A stretch of DNA of 64,000 bases from Myxococcota bacterium (GTDB taxonomy: Bacteria > Myxococcota_A > UBA796 > JAFGLY01): contig JAJRWT010000027.1 in assembly GCA_024276675.1 (NCBI GenBank), positions 186,001 through 250,000 of the forward strand, in the 5' to 3' direction. Positions 63,933 to 64,000 of the stretch are shown one piece after another (position 1 is the stretch's first letter; the number at the start of each line of letters is the position of its first letter). Made by a program: the position numbers and the translations under genes. The notes below the pieces were generated by a model, which did no database searches, was not told the DNA's origin, and worked only from the letters and a program-made list of their open reading frames with translations.

Positions 63933-63960
63933 AAGGCAGAGCCCAACGAGGCTCTGCCTT
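63933..63960 (+). terminator. Terminator after tRNA-Val
   Basis: An 11-bp perfect stem (63933-63943 with 63950-63960) with loop CAACGA ends in TT and is followed by GCTGTTTG, 38 bases after the tRNA. The A-rich start also makes it usable on the minus strand. Confidence 0.7.
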
Positions 63961-64000
63961 GCTGTTTGTAGTTCTGGCGGAACGGCTACCAGCGGTCGGA

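Overview
The window reads as chromosomal DNA of a Gram-negative, probably anaerobic or facultative bacterium of the Myxococcota / former Deltaproteobacteria type. Evidence for an outer membrane is an LptE-like lipoprotein, porin and beta-barrel proteins, PBP1A and many lipobox proteins. The Myxococcota-like flavour comes from large unannotatable lipoproteins with Asp/Thr-rich linkers, a lipoprotein with repeated Cys/Asp 'putative metal-binding' units, a membrane Ser/Thr kinase and degenerate signalling domains. The phylum is an inference from gene style. I see no phage, insertion sequence, CRISPR array, rRNA or replication origin.

Layout. 0-10 kb: a TPR-metallopeptidase; a minus-strand block greA - RecG-like pseudo-helicase - GT-C-type membrane protein - tRNA-Ala(CGC); a small membrane protein, ugd, rpsT with a structured leader. 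10-20 kb: an ORF with SAF-like character, then lptE-holA; a beta-barrel gene lacking its 5' end; a very large S41 protease; a PBP1A with an N-terminal zinc ribbon; a Cys-rich lipoprotein; an HU protein. 20-30 kb: a large helical lipoprotein followed closely by upp-like, hpt and ridA genes (salvage and metabolite repair); RNase D; a polytopic membrane protein; a lipoprotein pair, one probably carrying a dead PHP domain. 30-40 kb: an amidase divergent from bifunctional FtcD, an EI24/CysZ-like protein, two lipoproteins, thiD overlapping a response regulator, and a porin divergent from a PhnD-like protein without signal peptide.

40.7-52.3 kb is a molybdenum island: fdhD and moeA; mobB and a dicluster ferredoxin; a three-subunit complex iron-sulfur molybdoenzyme (NrfD-type membrane anchor, four-cluster ferredoxin subunit, 892-residue catalytic subunit without a Tat signal); an HD-domain protein with a C-terminal Cys cluster; moaC, a second moeA and a LOG-fold protein resembling Moco-carrier proteins. 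Together these cover cofactor assembly, metal insertion, sulfuration, carriage and electron transfer for one enzyme. Subunit sizes and the absence of Tat export recall phenylacetyl-CoA:acceptor oxidoreductase, but the substrate cannot be read from sequence by eye.

52.4-64 kb: the Cys/Asp-repeat lipoprotein; a Ser/Thr kinase with a PEGA-like exterior domain; an overlapping minus-strand set of an unknown 535-residue protein, PduS (RnfC-like cobalamin reductase) and PduT (Fe-S bacterial-microcompartment shell trimer) with no other microcompartment gene nearby; a pair of SPFH/band-7 proteins with a companion; and tRNA-Val(CAC) with a clear promoter. The best candidates for something new are the motif-dead RecG paralogue next to greA, the orphan pduST pair with its unknown partner, and the self-contained molybdoenzyme island.
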